Of a DNA stretch of 64,000 nucleotides, positions 46,177-54,586 are shown piece by piece. The notes under the pieces are model-generated. The model was given only the letters and a program-made list of their open reading frames with translations. It was not told the DNA's origin and did no database searches. Where the stretch lies: assembly GCF_900109115.1 (NCBI RefSeq), contig NZ_FNYV01000011.1, positions 124,001 to 188,000 of the forward strand. Direction: 5' to 3'. The DNA comes from Micromonospora phaseoli (lineage in GTDB: Bacteria; Actinomycetota; Actinomycetes; Mycobacteriales; Micromonosporaceae). Every line of letters starts with the position of its first letter. Positions within the stretch are counted from its first letter, which is position 1. The translations under genes were made by a program, and so were the position numbers.

Positions 46177-46965
46177 GTGAGCCCGGACACCCCCGCCGCC
46201 GAACCGCCCGTACCGGCACCGCCTACCGTGCCGCAGCCGCAGCCGCAGCCGCAGCCGCAGCCGCAGCCGCAGCGCCCCGCCCGCGTGGCGGCGGTCGGTG
46301 CGGTGGCGGTACTGGTCATCGGGGCGCTGGGCGCCCCGCTGGGGCTGCTCTGGGCGGCGCTCGCGCCCGCCACGCCGGTGATCAAGAGTGGCGACGGCGC
46401 GGTCTACGGCCAGCCGCAGCCGGAGCAGCCGGTCGCCGCCGACGGATGGTTCAGCCTGCTGGGGTTGGCCTTCGGGGTGCTCGCCGCGCTCGCGGTGTGG
46501 CTCGTGCTGCGCCGTCGCCGAGGACCGGTCGGGCTGGTCGCCGTGGTGCTCGGCGGGCTCGCCGCCGGAGTCGTCGCCTGGCAGGTGGGTCGCCGCATCG
46601 GATTGGCCGGCTACCAGCGGCTGCTGGAGACCGCACCGGACGGGACGCCCCTGACCAAGCCGGCGGACCTGCGGGCCGGCGGGGTCGACCTGTTCCTCGG
46701 GGTGCTGCCGGTGCCGTACGGCAACCTGCTGCTGCCGGCGTTCGGCGCGGCGGTGGCGTACACCCTGCTGGCCGGCTGGTCGCGGTGGCCGTCGTTGCAG
46801 CCGGAACCGGATCCCGCGGCTGCCTGGCTCACCGGCCACCCGCCGGTCGGCCCGTCCGCCGAGTCGGCGGACGGGGTCAGTTCGGGGCCGGCGGCGCCGT
46901 GGCCAGCTCCGCCAGCGGCACCGGAACCGCCCGCACCTGGCGCAGCAGAGCCGCCTCGCGGTTGA
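46177..46965 (+). CDS. DUF2567-like membrane protein
   Basis: A 262-residue protein with a Pro-rich N-terminus containing seven Pro-Gln units (perfect CCGCAG repeats, 46231-46272), four membrane segments at about 40-62, 92-112, 120-140 and 185-205, and a Pro/Ala-rich tail. The loop TPVIKSGDGAVYGQPQPEQP between the first two segments resembles the DUF2567 family. GTG 46177 lies six bases after GAGGAT and has no ribosome binding site. The last 89 bases overlap the convergent LON-domain gene. Confidence 0.65.
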   Translation: MSPDTPAAEPPVPAPPTVPQPQPQPQPQPQPQRPARVAAVGAVAVLVIGALGAPLGLLWAALAPATPVIKSGDGAVYGQPQPEQPVAADGWFSLLGLAFGVLAALAVWLVLRRRRGPVGLVAVVLGGLAAGVVAWQVGRRIGLAGYQRLLETAPDGTPLTKPADLRAGGVDLFLGVLPVPYGNLLLPAFGAAVAYTLLAGWSRWPSLQPEPDPAAAWLTGHPPVGPSAESADGVSSGPAAPWPAPPAAPEPPAPGAAEPPRG

Positions 46966-47578
46966 GCAGGTGCAGTTCGGCGCGCAGCCGGGCCGCCGTG
47001 TCGTCGATGGCGAGCAGTCGCTGCCGGTCCGCGACCGTGAGCGCCGCGGTCGCGGCCACCAGGTGGGAGAGCACGGTCGGATCCTCGGGCAGTTGCTCGG
47101 TCAGCTGACCGGCCTCGGCCCGGATCAGGCCGAGGTACTGCCGGAAGACGGCGATCACCCGCGCCGCCAGCACGTCGGCGGTCGCGTCCGGGCCGTCCGG
47201 CTCGGGCAGCCACTGCACCTCGGCGGTCAGGTACGGCGCGGAGTCGTGGTCGACGTCGGCCATCCGGAACCGTCGCCGCCCGACGGTGACGATGTCGAAG
47301 CCGCCGTCGGCGAGTTCGGTGACCTGCCGCAGCTCGGCAGTGCAGCCCACCTCGTGCAGCGTCACCTCCCCGGTGCCGGGCACGACCCGGCCGGCGGCGG
47401 GAGCGACCTCCCAGCCACTGCGGATGGCCACCACACCGAACTCGCGTGGCGCCCCCTCGGGCAGCCCGACCAGGTGGCGGACCAGGGCGCGGTAGCGCTC
47501 CTCGAAGATGTGCAGCGGCAGCACCAGCCCGGGAAAGAGCACCGTGGCGAGCGGGAACACCGGCAGCCGTACGGTCAC
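46877..47578 (-). CDS. LON N-terminal-domain (peptidase S16 substrate-binding) protein
   Basis: A 233-residue protein consisting of a stand-alone LON substrate-binding domain: RLPVFPLATVLFPGLVLPLH, FEERYRALV and FGVVAIRSGWEV are typical, and no ATPase or protease domain follows. A helical C-terminal part is rich in Leu/Arg. GTG 47578 lies seven bases after TACGCT on the minus strand, fitting a leaderless transcript; an earlier start at 47626 would overlap the hisD promoter. It is convergent with and overlaps the DUF2567-like gene and is divergent from hisD. Function unknown. Confidence 0.87.
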   Translation of the reverse strand: MTVRLPVFPLATVLFPGLVLPLHIFEERYRALVRHLVGLPEGAPREFGVVAIRSGWEVAPAAGRVVPGTGEVTLHEVGCTAELRQVTELADGGFDIVTVGRRRFRMADVDHDSAPYLTAEVQWLPEPDGPDATADVLAARVIAVFRQYLGLIRAEAGQLTEQLPEDPTVLSHLVAATAALTVADRQRLLAIDDTAARLRAELHLLNREAALLRQVRAVPVPLAELATAPPAPN

Positions 47579-47585
47579 GTGATCA

Positions 47586-47591
47586 AGCGTA
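47586..47591 (-). promoter_or_regulatory. Candidate -10 of the LON-domain gene
   Basis: Read on the minus strand, TACGCT is followed by seven bases and then the GTG start, which has no Shine-Dalgarno site. This fits leaderless initiation. Confidence 0.45.
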
Positions 47592-47671
47592 GCCCGATCG
47601 CCGGCCGGCGGCGTGTCCCGGCTCACCGTCCCGGACAGCGGGCGGCGTCGGTCGGCCCGTCGCGGGCCGCC

Positions 47672-47677
47672 TAGACT
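47672..47677 (+). promoter_or_regulatory. Candidate -10 of hisD
   Basis: TAGACT lies seven bases before the hisD GTG. A short GCAGGG is close in front of the start but too near for a normal ribosome binding site, so a leaderless his operon transcript is plausible. Confidence 0.5.
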
Positions 47678-47684
47678 CGCAGGG

Positions 47685-49007
47685 GTGTTGAACCGGATCG
47701 ACCTGCGTGGTGCCGCCGAGGCGGACCCGCGTCACCTGCTGCCGCGTGCCCAGCTCGACGTCTCGGTGGCCGTCGAGCGCATCCGTCCCCTGGTGGCGGC
47801 GGTCCGTGAGCATGGTTACCCGGCGGTCCGCGAGGCCAGCGAGCGGTTCGACGGGGTCGCCCCGGAGTCGCTGCGGGTACCCACCGAGGCGATCGCGGCG
47901 GCGGAGGGCACGCTGGACCCGCAGGTTCGCGCCGCCCTGCTGGAGTCGATCGCCCGGGCCCGCAGGGTGCACGACGAGCAGCGGCGGGCCGACCACACCA
48001 CCCAGGTCGTGCCGGGTGGCACGGTCACCGAGCGTTGGGTACCGGTCGACCGGGTCGGCCTCTACGTCCCCGGCGGACTGGCGATGTACCCGTCGACCGT
48101 GGTGATGAACGTGGTGCCCGCCCAGGCGGCCGGCGTCCGGTCGCTGGTGGTGGCCAGCCCGCCGCAGCAGGAGAACGGCGGTCTGCCCGACGCGCGGGTA
48201 CTGGCCGCCTGCGCGCTGCTCGGCGTCGACGAGGTGTACGCCGTCGGCGGCGCGCAGGCCGTGGCGATGCTGGCGTACGGCTGTGCCGTGGACGCCGCCG
48301 GCAGCGGGCACTGCGCACCGGTCGACATGATCACCGGCCCGGGCAACATCTGGGTGACCGCGGCGAAGCGGCTGCTGCGCGGCGTGGTCGGCATCGACGC
48401 CGAGGCCGGACCGACCGAGATCGCGATCCTGGCCGACGACACCGCCGACCCGGTGCACGTCGCCGCCGACCTGATCAGCCAGGCCGAGCACGACCCGCTC
48501 GCGGCGAGTGTGCTGGTCACCCCGTCGGTCGCGCTGGCCGACGCGGTGGACCGGGAGCTGGCGCGGCAGGTGCCGGTGACCAAGCACGCCGAACGGGTCG
48601 GCACCGCGCTGGGCGGCGAGCAGAGCGGTGTGGTGCTGGTCGACGACCTGGCGGCGGGGCTGCGGGTGGTCGACGGGTACGCGGCGGAGCACCTGGAGAT
48701 CCAGACCGTCGACGCCCGCGACTGGGCGATGCGGGTACGCAACGCGGGGGCGATCTTCGTCGGCGCGTACTCGCCGGTGTCGCTGGGCGACTACTGCGCC
48801 GGCTCCAACCACGTGCTGCCCACCGGCGGCTGCGCCCGGCACTCCTCCGGGCTGTCGGTGCAGTCCTTCCTGCGCGGCATCCACCTGGTGGAGTACACCG
48901 AGGCGGCGCTGCGGGAGGTCGCCGGGCACGTGGTCACCCTGGCGAACGTGGAGAACCTGCCGGCGCACGGCCAGGCCGTCACCGCCCGGTTCGGTGATCG
49001 GGCATGA
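47685..49007 (+). CDS. hisD: Histidinol dehydrogenase
   Basis: A 440-residue zinc enzyme that makes the last two oxidations to L-histidine. Family motifs are visible: PVDRVGLYVPGG, VYAVGGAQAVAMLAYG, ITGPGNIWVTAAKR, SQAEHDP and the C-terminal GLSVQSFLRGIHLVEY. GTG 47685 gives the usual length and lies just after TAGACT. It leads the his operon and overlaps hisC by ATGA. The operon has D, C, B, H, A and F here; hisG, hisE and hisI are not in the window. Confidence 0.95.
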   Translation: MLNRIDLRGAAEADPRHLLPRAQLDVSVAVERIRPLVAAVREHGYPAVREASERFDGVAPESLRVPTEAIAAAEGTLDPQVRAALLESIARARRVHDEQRRADHTTQVVPGGTVTERWVPVDRVGLYVPGGLAMYPSTVVMNVVPAQAAGVRSLVVASPPQQENGGLPDARVLAACALLGVDEVYAVGGAQAVAMLAYGCAVDAAGSGHCAPVDMITGPGNIWVTAAKRLLRGVVGIDAEAGPTEIAILADDTADPVHVAADLISQAEHDPLAASVLVTPSVALADAVDRELARQVPVTKHAERVGTALGGEQSGVVLVDDLAAGLRVVDGYAAEHLEIQTVDARDWAMRVRNAGAIFVGAYSPVSLGDYCAGSNHVLPTGGCARHSSGLSVQSFLRGIHLVEYTEAALREVAGHVVTLANVENLPAHGQAVTARFGDRA

Positions 49008-50092
49008 CCGGTCTGGACGAGCTGCCGATCCGCGACGACCTGCGCGGACTGTCGCCGTACGGTGCGCCGCAGCTGGACGTGCCGGTGCGGCTGAACACCA
49101 ACGAGAACTCGTACCCGGTGCCGGAGCCGGTGGTCGAGGCGATCGGCAAGGCGGTCGCCGCCGAGCTGCGCGACCTCAACCGCTACCCGGACCGGGACGC
49201 GCTGGCGCTCCGCGCCGACCTGGCCGGCTACCTCGGCCACGGGCTGACCGCCGAGGGAGTCTGGGCGGCCAACGGCTCCAACGAGGTCCAGCAGCAGCTG
49301 CTCCAGGTGTTCGGCGGGCCGGGTCGTAGCGCACTCGGGTTCACCCCGGCGTACTCGATGCACCCGCTGCTGGCGCTGGGCACCGGTACCCGCTGGGAGC
49401 CGGCCCGCCGGGGTGCCGATTTCGGACTGACCGCGCAGGAGGCGGTGTCGCAGGTCCGCCAGCATCGCCCGGACGTGGTCTTCCTCTGCTCGCCGAACAA
49501 CCCCACCGGCACCGCGCTCGACCCGGCGGTGATCGCCGCCGTGCTCGACGTCGCGCCCGGCATGGTGGTGGTCGACGAGGCGTACGCGGAGTTCGCCCGA
49601 CCGGGCACGGTCAGCGCCCTGGCCGTGCTGGCCGGGCATCCACGGCTGGTGGTGACCCGGACGATGAGCAAGGCGTTCGGGTTCGCCGGTGGTCGGCTGG
49701 GCTACCTGGCTGCCGACCCGGCGGTGGTGGCGGCGGTGCAGCTGGTTCGGCTGCCGTACCACCTCTCCGCGCTCACCCAGGCCGCCGCCCGCGCCGCGCT
49801 GGCGCACCGCGATGCCCTGCTCGGTACGGTCGCCGCGATCATGGAGCAGCGCGACCGGATCGTCACCGAGCTGCGCCACCGCGGGCTGCGGGTCGCCGAC
49901 AGCGACGCCAACTTCGTGTTGTACGAGGTCGGCGGCGACCAGTCGGTGGCCTGGCGGGCCCTGCTGGCCCACGGTGTGCTGGTGCGCGACGTCGGTCTGC
50001 CCGGCTGGCTGCGGGTCACCGCCGGCACCCCCGCCGAGACCGACGCCTTCCTTGCCGCAGTCGACAGGATGCTGAGCGAGGCTGCGGCGTGA
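49004..50092 (+). CDS. hisC: Histidinol-phosphate aminotransferase
   Basis: A 362-residue fold-type I PLP enzyme. LNTNENSYPVPEPV is the N-terminal hallmark, FLCSPNNPTGTAL and VVVDEAYAEF are cofactor contacts, and the PLP lysine is in RTMSKAFGFAGGRLGY. It converts imidazole-acetol phosphate to histidinol phosphate. It overlaps hisD by ATGA. Confidence 0.95.
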   Translation: MTGLDELPIRDDLRGLSPYGAPQLDVPVRLNTNENSYPVPEPVVEAIGKAVAAELRDLNRYPDRDALALRADLAGYLGHGLTAEGVWAANGSNEVQQQLLQVFGGPGRSALGFTPAYSMHPLLALGTGTRWEPARRGADFGLTAQEAVSQVRQHRPDVVFLCSPNNPTGTALDPAVIAAVLDVAPGMVVVDEAYAEFARPGTVSALAVLAGHPRLVVTRTMSKAFGFAGGRLGYLAADPAVVAAVQLVRLPYHLSALTQAAARAALAHRDALLGTVAAIMEQRDRIVTELRHRGLRVADSDANFVLYEVGGDQSVAWRALLAHGVLVRDVGLPGWLRVTAGTPAETDAFLAAVDRMLSEAAA

Positions 50093-50132
50093 GCGCACGT
50101 GTCCCGCAGCCGCGACCGATGAAAGGCACACC

Positions 50133-50744
50133 ATGAGCCGGACCGCCCGGGTGGAGCGGATCACCAAGGAGACCAAGGTCCTGGTCGAGGTCGACCTCGA
50201 CGGCGTCGGAGCGGCCGAGATCAGCACCGGGGTCGGCTTCTACGACCACATGTTGCACCAGATCGCCCGGCACGGCGGCTTCGACCTGACCGTGCGGACG
50301 GTGGGTGACCTGGAGATCGACGCCCACCACACGATGGAGGACACCGCGCTGGCGCTGGGCGCCGCGTTCGACCAGGCGCTGGGGGACAAGGCCGGCATCC
50401 GACGGTACGGCTCGGCCACCGTGCCCATGGACGAGGTGCTGGTCCGGGCCGCCGTCGACCTGTCCGGCCGGCCGTACGTCGTGCACGACGAGCCGCCGCT
50501 GGCGCCGTACATCGGACCGGTCTACCCGACCAGCATGACCCGGCACATCTGGGAGTCCTTCGGCCAGGCGGCCCGGATCACCCTGCACGTGGACGTGCTG
50601 CGGGCGGCCCGGCCGGGCGGTAATCCGGACGCCCACCACGTGGTGGAGGCGCAGTTCAAGGCGGTCTCCCGGGCGCTGCGGGAGGCCACCGCGCTGGACC
50701 CCCGCGCGGCCGGCGCGATTCCCAGCACCAAGGGCGCACTGTGA
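50133..50744 (+). CDS. hisB: Imidazoleglycerol-phosphate dehydratase
   Basis: A 203-residue manganese enzyme with both conserved metal-binding halves: GFYDHMLHQIARHGGFDL and DAHHTMEDTALALG, later DAHHVVEAQFKAVSRAL. It is the monofunctional actinobacterial form without the N-terminal phosphatase. ATG 50133 has GAAAGG upstream. It lies 40 bases after hisC. Confidence 0.96.
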   Translation: MSRTARVERITKETKVLVEVDLDGVGAAEISTGVGFYDHMLHQIARHGGFDLTVRTVGDLEIDAHHTMEDTALALGAAFDQALGDKAGIRRYGSATVPMDEVLVRAAVDLSGRPYVVHDEPPLAPYIGPVYPTSMTRHIWESFGQAARITLHVDVLRAARPGGNPDAHHVVEAQFKAVSRALREATALDPRAAGAIPSTKGAL

Positions 50745-50778
50745 CCGGCCCGGGCGTCGCTTCGTGGAGGTGGCGGCG

Positions 50779-50952
50779 ATGAGCGGCGTACTGCCCACGT
50801 TGCTGCTGATCCTGGCCGGGGTGCTGGTCGGCGGGGCGCTGTCCCTGCACCGGCAGGGGGCGCCCCGGGGCGCGGTGGTCGTCACCGGGCTGCTCGCGCT
50901 GCTGGCCACGGCCGCCGGCGTGCTCTGGCTGCTGCCCGGGGAGGGATCGTGA
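50779..50952 (+). CDS. Small two-segment membrane protein in the his operon
   Basis: A 57-residue protein with two hydrophobic segments, about 4-22 and 35-52, separated by the short basic turn LHRQGAPRGAV. ATG 50779 has GGAGG at eight bases. Its stop overlaps hisH by GTGA, so it is translated with the his genes. I do not recognise a family. It could be a quality or membrane-related passenger of the operon; no his function is implied by sequence. Confidence 0.72.
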   Translation: MSGVLPTLLLILAGVLVGGALSLHRQGAPRGAVVVTGLLALLATAAGVLWLLPGEGS

Positions 50953-51623
50953 CGGCGCGGACCCTCGGCGAACCGGGTTCCCCGGCGGGCCGACGCCGGA
51001 TCGTGGTGCTCGACTACGGCTCGGGCAACCTGCGCTCCGCCGAGCGGGCGCTGGCTGCCGCCGGGGCCGACGTGCTGGTCACCGGCGATCTCGCCGTCGC
51101 GGCCGACGCCGACGGTCTGGTGGTGCCCGGGGTGGGCGCGTTCGCCGCCTGCATGGCCGGCATCGAGGCGCTCGGCGCCGGTCCGGTGATCGCCGGGCGG
51201 GTCGCCGCCGGCCGACCGGTGCTGGGCATCTGCGTCGGCATGCAGATCCTCTTCGAGTCCGGCGACGAGCACGGCGTGGTCACCAAGGGACTGGGCCTGC
51301 TGCCGGGCAGCGTCACCCGGCTCGCCGCCGTCCGGCTGCCGCACATGGGCTGGAACACCGTGCAGGCGCCGGTGGGCTCGGTACTCTTCGCGGGCCTGCC
51401 CGCGGACAGCCGGTTCTACTTCGTCCACTCGTACGCCGTCGGGGACACCGCCGCGCTGGCCGCCGCCGGAGCCGGGGTGACCACGGCCCACCACGACTGC
51501 GATTTCGTCGCGGCGGTGGAGCGGGGACCGCTGTCGGCGGTCCAGTTCCACCCGGAGAAGTCCGCCGACACCGGCGCCGCGTTGCTGCGCAACTGGCTGA
51601 ACACGGTGCCCGCCGGTGGCTGA
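50949..51623 (+). CDS. hisH: Imidazole glycerol phosphate synthase glutaminase subunit
   Basis: A 224-residue class I glutamine amidotransferase. The nucleophile C95 is in LGICVGMQILFESG and the His-Glu pair is in AVQFHPEKS. The oxyanion-type motif VPGVGAF and LPHMGWN are conserved. It feeds ammonia to HisF. GTG 50949 overlaps the small membrane gene; the first ~17 residues are an unusual extension before RIVVLDYGSGNLRS. Confidence 0.95.
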   Translation: MTARTLGEPGSPAGRRRIVVLDYGSGNLRSAERALAAAGADVLVTGDLAVAADADGLVVPGVGAFAACMAGIEALGAGPVIAGRVAAGRPVLGICVGMQILFESGDEHGVVTKGLGLLPGSVTRLAAVRLPHMGWNTVQAPVGSVLFAGLPADSRFYFVHSYAVGDTAALAAAGAGVTTAHHDCDFVAAVERGPLSAVQFHPEKSADTGAALLRNWLNTVPAGG

Positions 51624-51653
51624 TCCGGTGGGCGACCCGCGCCGGAGGCCACG

Positions 51654-51974
51654 ATGAGCAAGGAACGGGCCCAGCGCCGGGCGGTCCGTGAGGCGGAGGC
51701 TGCCCGTCGCCGGGTGCAGCGGGAACGTGCGGTGGCCCGGCGGACCCGACGCCGGGCGCTGGTCCGCCGGTTGGTGCCCACGGTGCGCCGTGGCCGCACC
51801 GGGCGACTGCCGAGGTACTCGCGGCGTGAACGTGCCACCATCGTGGCGCTGACGTTGGCGGCGATCACCCTCATCTGGGTGCTCGTGCCCGACCTGGCCC
51901 TGCGCCTGGTGCTGATCGTGCTGTTGCTGCTCGTACTGCCGGTGATCGTGGTGATCGCCCTGGACCGCCGTTGA
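51654..51974 (+). CDS. Small basic membrane protein in the his operon
   Basis: A 106-residue protein. Residues 1-60 are extremely Arg-rich (RRAVREAEAARRRVQRERAV) and probably helical and cytoplasmic, then two hydrophobic stretches at about 62-80 and 83-103 form a membrane hairpin. It lies 30 bases after hisH and 22 before hisA, in the same direction. It is an unrecognised, probably conserved actinobacterial protein. The basic region could bind RNA, DNA or acidic lipids. Confidence 0.75.
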   Translation: MSKERAQRRAVREAEAARRRVQRERAVARRTRRRALVRRLVPTVRRGRTGRLPRYSRRERATIVALTLAAITLIWVLVPDLALRLVLIVLLLLVLPVIVVIALDRR

Positions 51975-51996
51975 TGACGTGAGAGGGACAAGACAC

Positions 51997-52722
51997 ATGA
52001 GCCTCACCCTGTTGCCCGCCGTGGATGTCGCCGACGGCCAGGCCGTCCGGCTGGTGCAGGGCACCGCGGGCAGCGAGACCGCCTACGGCGACCCGCTGGA
52101 CGCCGCCCTGGCGTGGCAGCGTGACGGCGCCGAGTGGATCCACCTGGTCGACCTCGACGCCGCGTTCGGTCGGGGTTCCAACGCCGGGCTGCTCGCCGAG
52201 GTGGTGCGCCGCCTGGACGTACGGGTGGAGCTGTCCGGCGGCATCCGCGACGACGAGTCGCTGCGGGCCGCGCTGGCCACCGGTGCCGCGCGGGTGAACA
52301 TCGGCACCGCCGCCCTGGAGGACCCGCAGTGGTGCGACCGGATCTGCGGCGAGTTCGGCGACCGGGTGGCGATCGGGCTGGACGTGCGGGGCCGGACCCT
52401 GGCGGCGCGGGGGTGGACCCGCGACGGTGGTGACCTGTTCGAGGTACTGGAGCGGCTCGACAAGGCCGGGGCGTCGCGGTACGTGGTCACCGACATCACC
52501 AAGGACGGCACCATGCGCGGGCCGAACCTGGACCTGCTGCGCGAGGTCTGCGCCCGCACCGACGCCCCGGTGATCGCCTCCGGCGGCGTCTCCACCCTCG
52601 ACGACCTGCGCGCGCTGGCCACGCTGGAGCCGATCGGCGTGGAGGGTGTGATCGCCGGCAAGGCGCTCTACGCGGGGGCGTTCACCGTGGCGCAGGCCCT
52701 GGCGGTCCTCGCCCGCCCCTGA
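51997..52722 (+). CDS. priA: ProFAR isomerase, probably bifunctional PriA (HisA/TrpF)
   Basis: A 241-residue beta/alpha barrel. The motifs LLPAVDVADGQAVRLVQG, IHLVDLDAAFGRGSN, VELSGGIRDDESL and VTDITKDGTMRGPNLDL are those of HisA. In actinomycetes this protein, PriA, usually also does the TrpF step of tryptophan synthesis; the conserved Asp residues in VDVADG and TDITKDG fit this, but dual activity is inferred. ATG 51997 has GAGAGGG upstream. Confidence 0.93.
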   Translation: MSLTLLPAVDVADGQAVRLVQGTAGSETAYGDPLDAALAWQRDGAEWIHLVDLDAAFGRGSNAGLLAEVVRRLDVRVELSGGIRDDESLRAALATGAARVNIGTAALEDPQWCDRICGEFGDRVAIGLDVRGRTLAARGWTRDGGDLFEVLERLDKAGASRYVVTDITKDGTMRGPNLDLLREVCARTDAPVIASGGVSTLDDLRALATLEPIGVEGVIAGKALYAGAFTVAQALAVLARP

Positions 52723-52754
52723 GGCCGTCCGACGGCGTTGGAAAGGACACGTTC

Positions 52755-53753
52755 GTGAGCAGCAACCGTGAGATCCACCTGGCTTCCCGTCCGCAGGGCT
52801 GGCCCACCGGCGACAACTTCCGGCTGGTCACCACCGAGGTGCCGGTGCCCGGGCCGGGGCAGCTGGTCGTTCGCAACCAGTACATCTCGGTGGACCCGTA
52901 CATGCGGGGGCGGATGAACGACGTGCGCTCCTACGTGCCGCCGTTCGCCCTCGACGCGCCGTTGGACGGCGGAGCGGTCGGCGAGGTGGTGGCCGGCGGG
53001 TCCGACGAGATCTCCCTGGGCGACACCGTGCTGCACGGCCTCGGCTGGCGGGAGTTCGCGCTGCTCGACGCGAAGGCGGCCCGGAAGGTCGATCCGGGTC
53101 TCGCGCCGCTGACCGCGTACCTCGGTGTGCTGGGGATGACCGGGTTGACCGCGTACGCGGGGCTGCTGGAGGTGGCCGCGATGAAGCCGGGCGAGACGGT
53201 CTTCGTCTCGGGTGCGGCCGGCGCGGTGGGCAGCGTGGTCGGCCAGATCGCCAAACTCAGGGGCGCCGGTCGGGTGGTCGGCAGCGCCGGCTCGGCGGCC
53301 AAGGTCGAGCGACTGCGCGCGCTCGGCTTCGACGCCGCCTTCGACTACCACGACGGCCCGGTCCGCGACCTGCTCCGGGCCGCCGCTCCCGGCGGGGTCG
53401 ACGTCTACTTCGACAACGTCGGCGGCGAGCATCTGGAGGCGGCCATCTCGTCGATGAACCCGCACGGCCGCGCCGCGATCTGCGGCATGATCGCGCACTA
53501 CAACGACACCGAGCCGCCGGCCGCGCCGCGCAACCTGGCACAGGTCATCGGCAAGCGGCTGACCCTGCGCGGCTTCCTGGTCAGCGACCACGGGCAGCTG
53601 CGGGAGCAGTTCGTGCGGGAGGTCTCCGGCTGGCTGCGCGAGGGCACCCTCAGCTACGACGAGACGATCGTCGACGGCCTGGAGAACGCCCCGGCGGCCT
53701 TCCTCGGCCTGCTGCGGGGAGAGAACCTCGGCAAGATGCTGGTGCGGGTGTGA
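52755..53753 (+). CDS. NADP-dependent MDR oxidoreductase (zinc-independent)
   Basis: A 332-residue medium-chain reductase similar to prostaglandin reductase/leukotriene dehydrogenase and CurA-like enzymes. NQYISVDPYMRGRM is the family start motif, GMTGLTAYAGLLEV and VSGAAGAVGSVVGQIAKLRG form the nucleotide-binding fold, and VDVYFDNVGGEHLEA is conserved. No zinc-binding Cys cluster is seen. It would reduce alpha,beta-unsaturated ketones. It sits between hisA and hisF, where mycobacteria have impA; a role in histidine synthesis is unlikely. Confidence 0.88.
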   Translation: MSSNREIHLASRPQGWPTGDNFRLVTTEVPVPGPGQLVVRNQYISVDPYMRGRMNDVRSYVPPFALDAPLDGGAVGEVVAGGSDEISLGDTVLHGLGWREFALLDAKAARKVDPGLAPLTAYLGVLGMTGLTAYAGLLEVAAMKPGETVFVSGAAGAVGSVVGQIAKLRGAGRVVGSAGSAAKVERLRALGFDAAFDYHDGPVRDLLRAAAPGGVDVYFDNVGGEHLEAAISSMNPHGRAAICGMIAHYNDTEPPAAPRNLAQVIGKRLTLRGFLVSDHGQLREQFVREVSGWLREGTLSYDETIVDGLENAPAAFLGLLRGENLGKMLVRV

Positions 53754-53803
53754 TTCACGGCGGTCGGCCCCGGTCGGGCCGGCCGCTGTCACCCGCGCAG
53801 CGA

Positions 53804-53809
53804 TAGGCT
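53804..53809 (+). promoter_or_regulatory. Candidate -10 of hisF
   Basis: TAGGCT lies six bases before the hisF ATG and no Shine-Dalgarno site is present. hisF may therefore be transcribed on its own as a leaderless mRNA, separate from the hisD operon. Confidence 0.45.
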
Positions 53810-53815
53810 CACGGC

Positions 53816-54583
53816 ATGACGGTGGCGGTGCGGGTGATCCCCTGTCTCGACGTGGACGCGGGACGAGTGGTCAAGGGCGTCAACTTCCTGGACCTGCGGG
53901 ACGCGGGCGACCCGGTCGAGCTGGCCGCCGCTTACGACCGGGCGGGCGCCGACGAGCTGACCTTCCTCGACGTCACCGCCTCCGCCAGCGATCGCGGCAC
54001 GATGCTCGACGTGGTCCGGCGTACGGCGGAGTCGGTCTTCATCCCGCTGACCGTCGGCGGCGGTGTCCGCACGGTGGCGGACGTGGACGTCCTGCTGCGC
54101 GCCGGTGCCGACAAGGTCGGGGTGAACACGGCGGCGATCGCCCGGCCCGAGCTGGTCGCGGAGATCGCGGAGCGGTTCGGTCGGCAGGTGCTGGTGCTCT
54201 CGCTGGACGTTCGGCGGGCCCCGGCCGGCACCACCCCGAGCGGGTTCGAGGTGACCACGCACGGGGGTCGGCGCGGCACCGGGCTGGACGCCGTTTCGTG
54301 GGCGCGGCGCGGGGCCGAGCTGGGTGCCGGTGAGATCCTGCTCAACTCGATGGACGCGGACGGCACCAAGGCCGGCTTCGACCTCGAACTCATCGGCGCG
54401 GTGCGCCGGGTGGTCGACGTGCCGGTGGTGGCCAGCGGCGGCGCGGGCGAGGTGGCCCACTTTCCGCCGGCGATCGGTGCCGGCGCCGACGCGGTGCTCG
54501 CCGCGAGCGTCTTCCACTTCGGGGAGCTGACGGTCGGGCAGGTCAAGGATGTGCTGCGGGGCGCCGGTCACGCCGTGCGCTGA
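53816..54583 (+). CDS. hisF: Imidazole glycerol phosphate synthase cyclase subunit
   Basis: A 255-residue beta/alpha barrel that forms imidazole glycerol phosphate with HisH. Motifs include VIPCLDVDAGRVVKGVNF with catalytic Asp, ELTFLDVTAS, PLTVGGGVRTVADV, and GEILLNSMDADGTKAGFDLE with the second catalytic Asp. It lies 62 bases after the MDR gene. It is probably expressed both from upstream and from its own TAGGCT promoter. Confidence 0.95.
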   Translation: MTVAVRVIPCLDVDAGRVVKGVNFLDLRDAGDPVELAAAYDRAGADELTFLDVTASASDRGTMLDVVRRTAESVFIPLTVGGGVRTVADVDVLLRAGADKVGVNTAAIARPELVAEIAERFGRQVLVLSLDVRRAPAGTTPSGFEVTTHGGRRGTGLDAVSWARRGAELGAGEILLNSMDADGTKAGFDLELIGAVRRVVDVPVVASGGAGEVAHFPPAIGAGADAVLAASVFHFGELTVGQVKDVLRGAGHAVR

Positions 54584-54586
54584 CGC

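Noticed and set aside
44479..46839. A 786-codon open frame opposite the ParA-like and DUF2567-like genes
   Set aside because: It spans two plus-strand genes and their gap, has no motifs, and has repetitive Arg/Gly/Gln composition.
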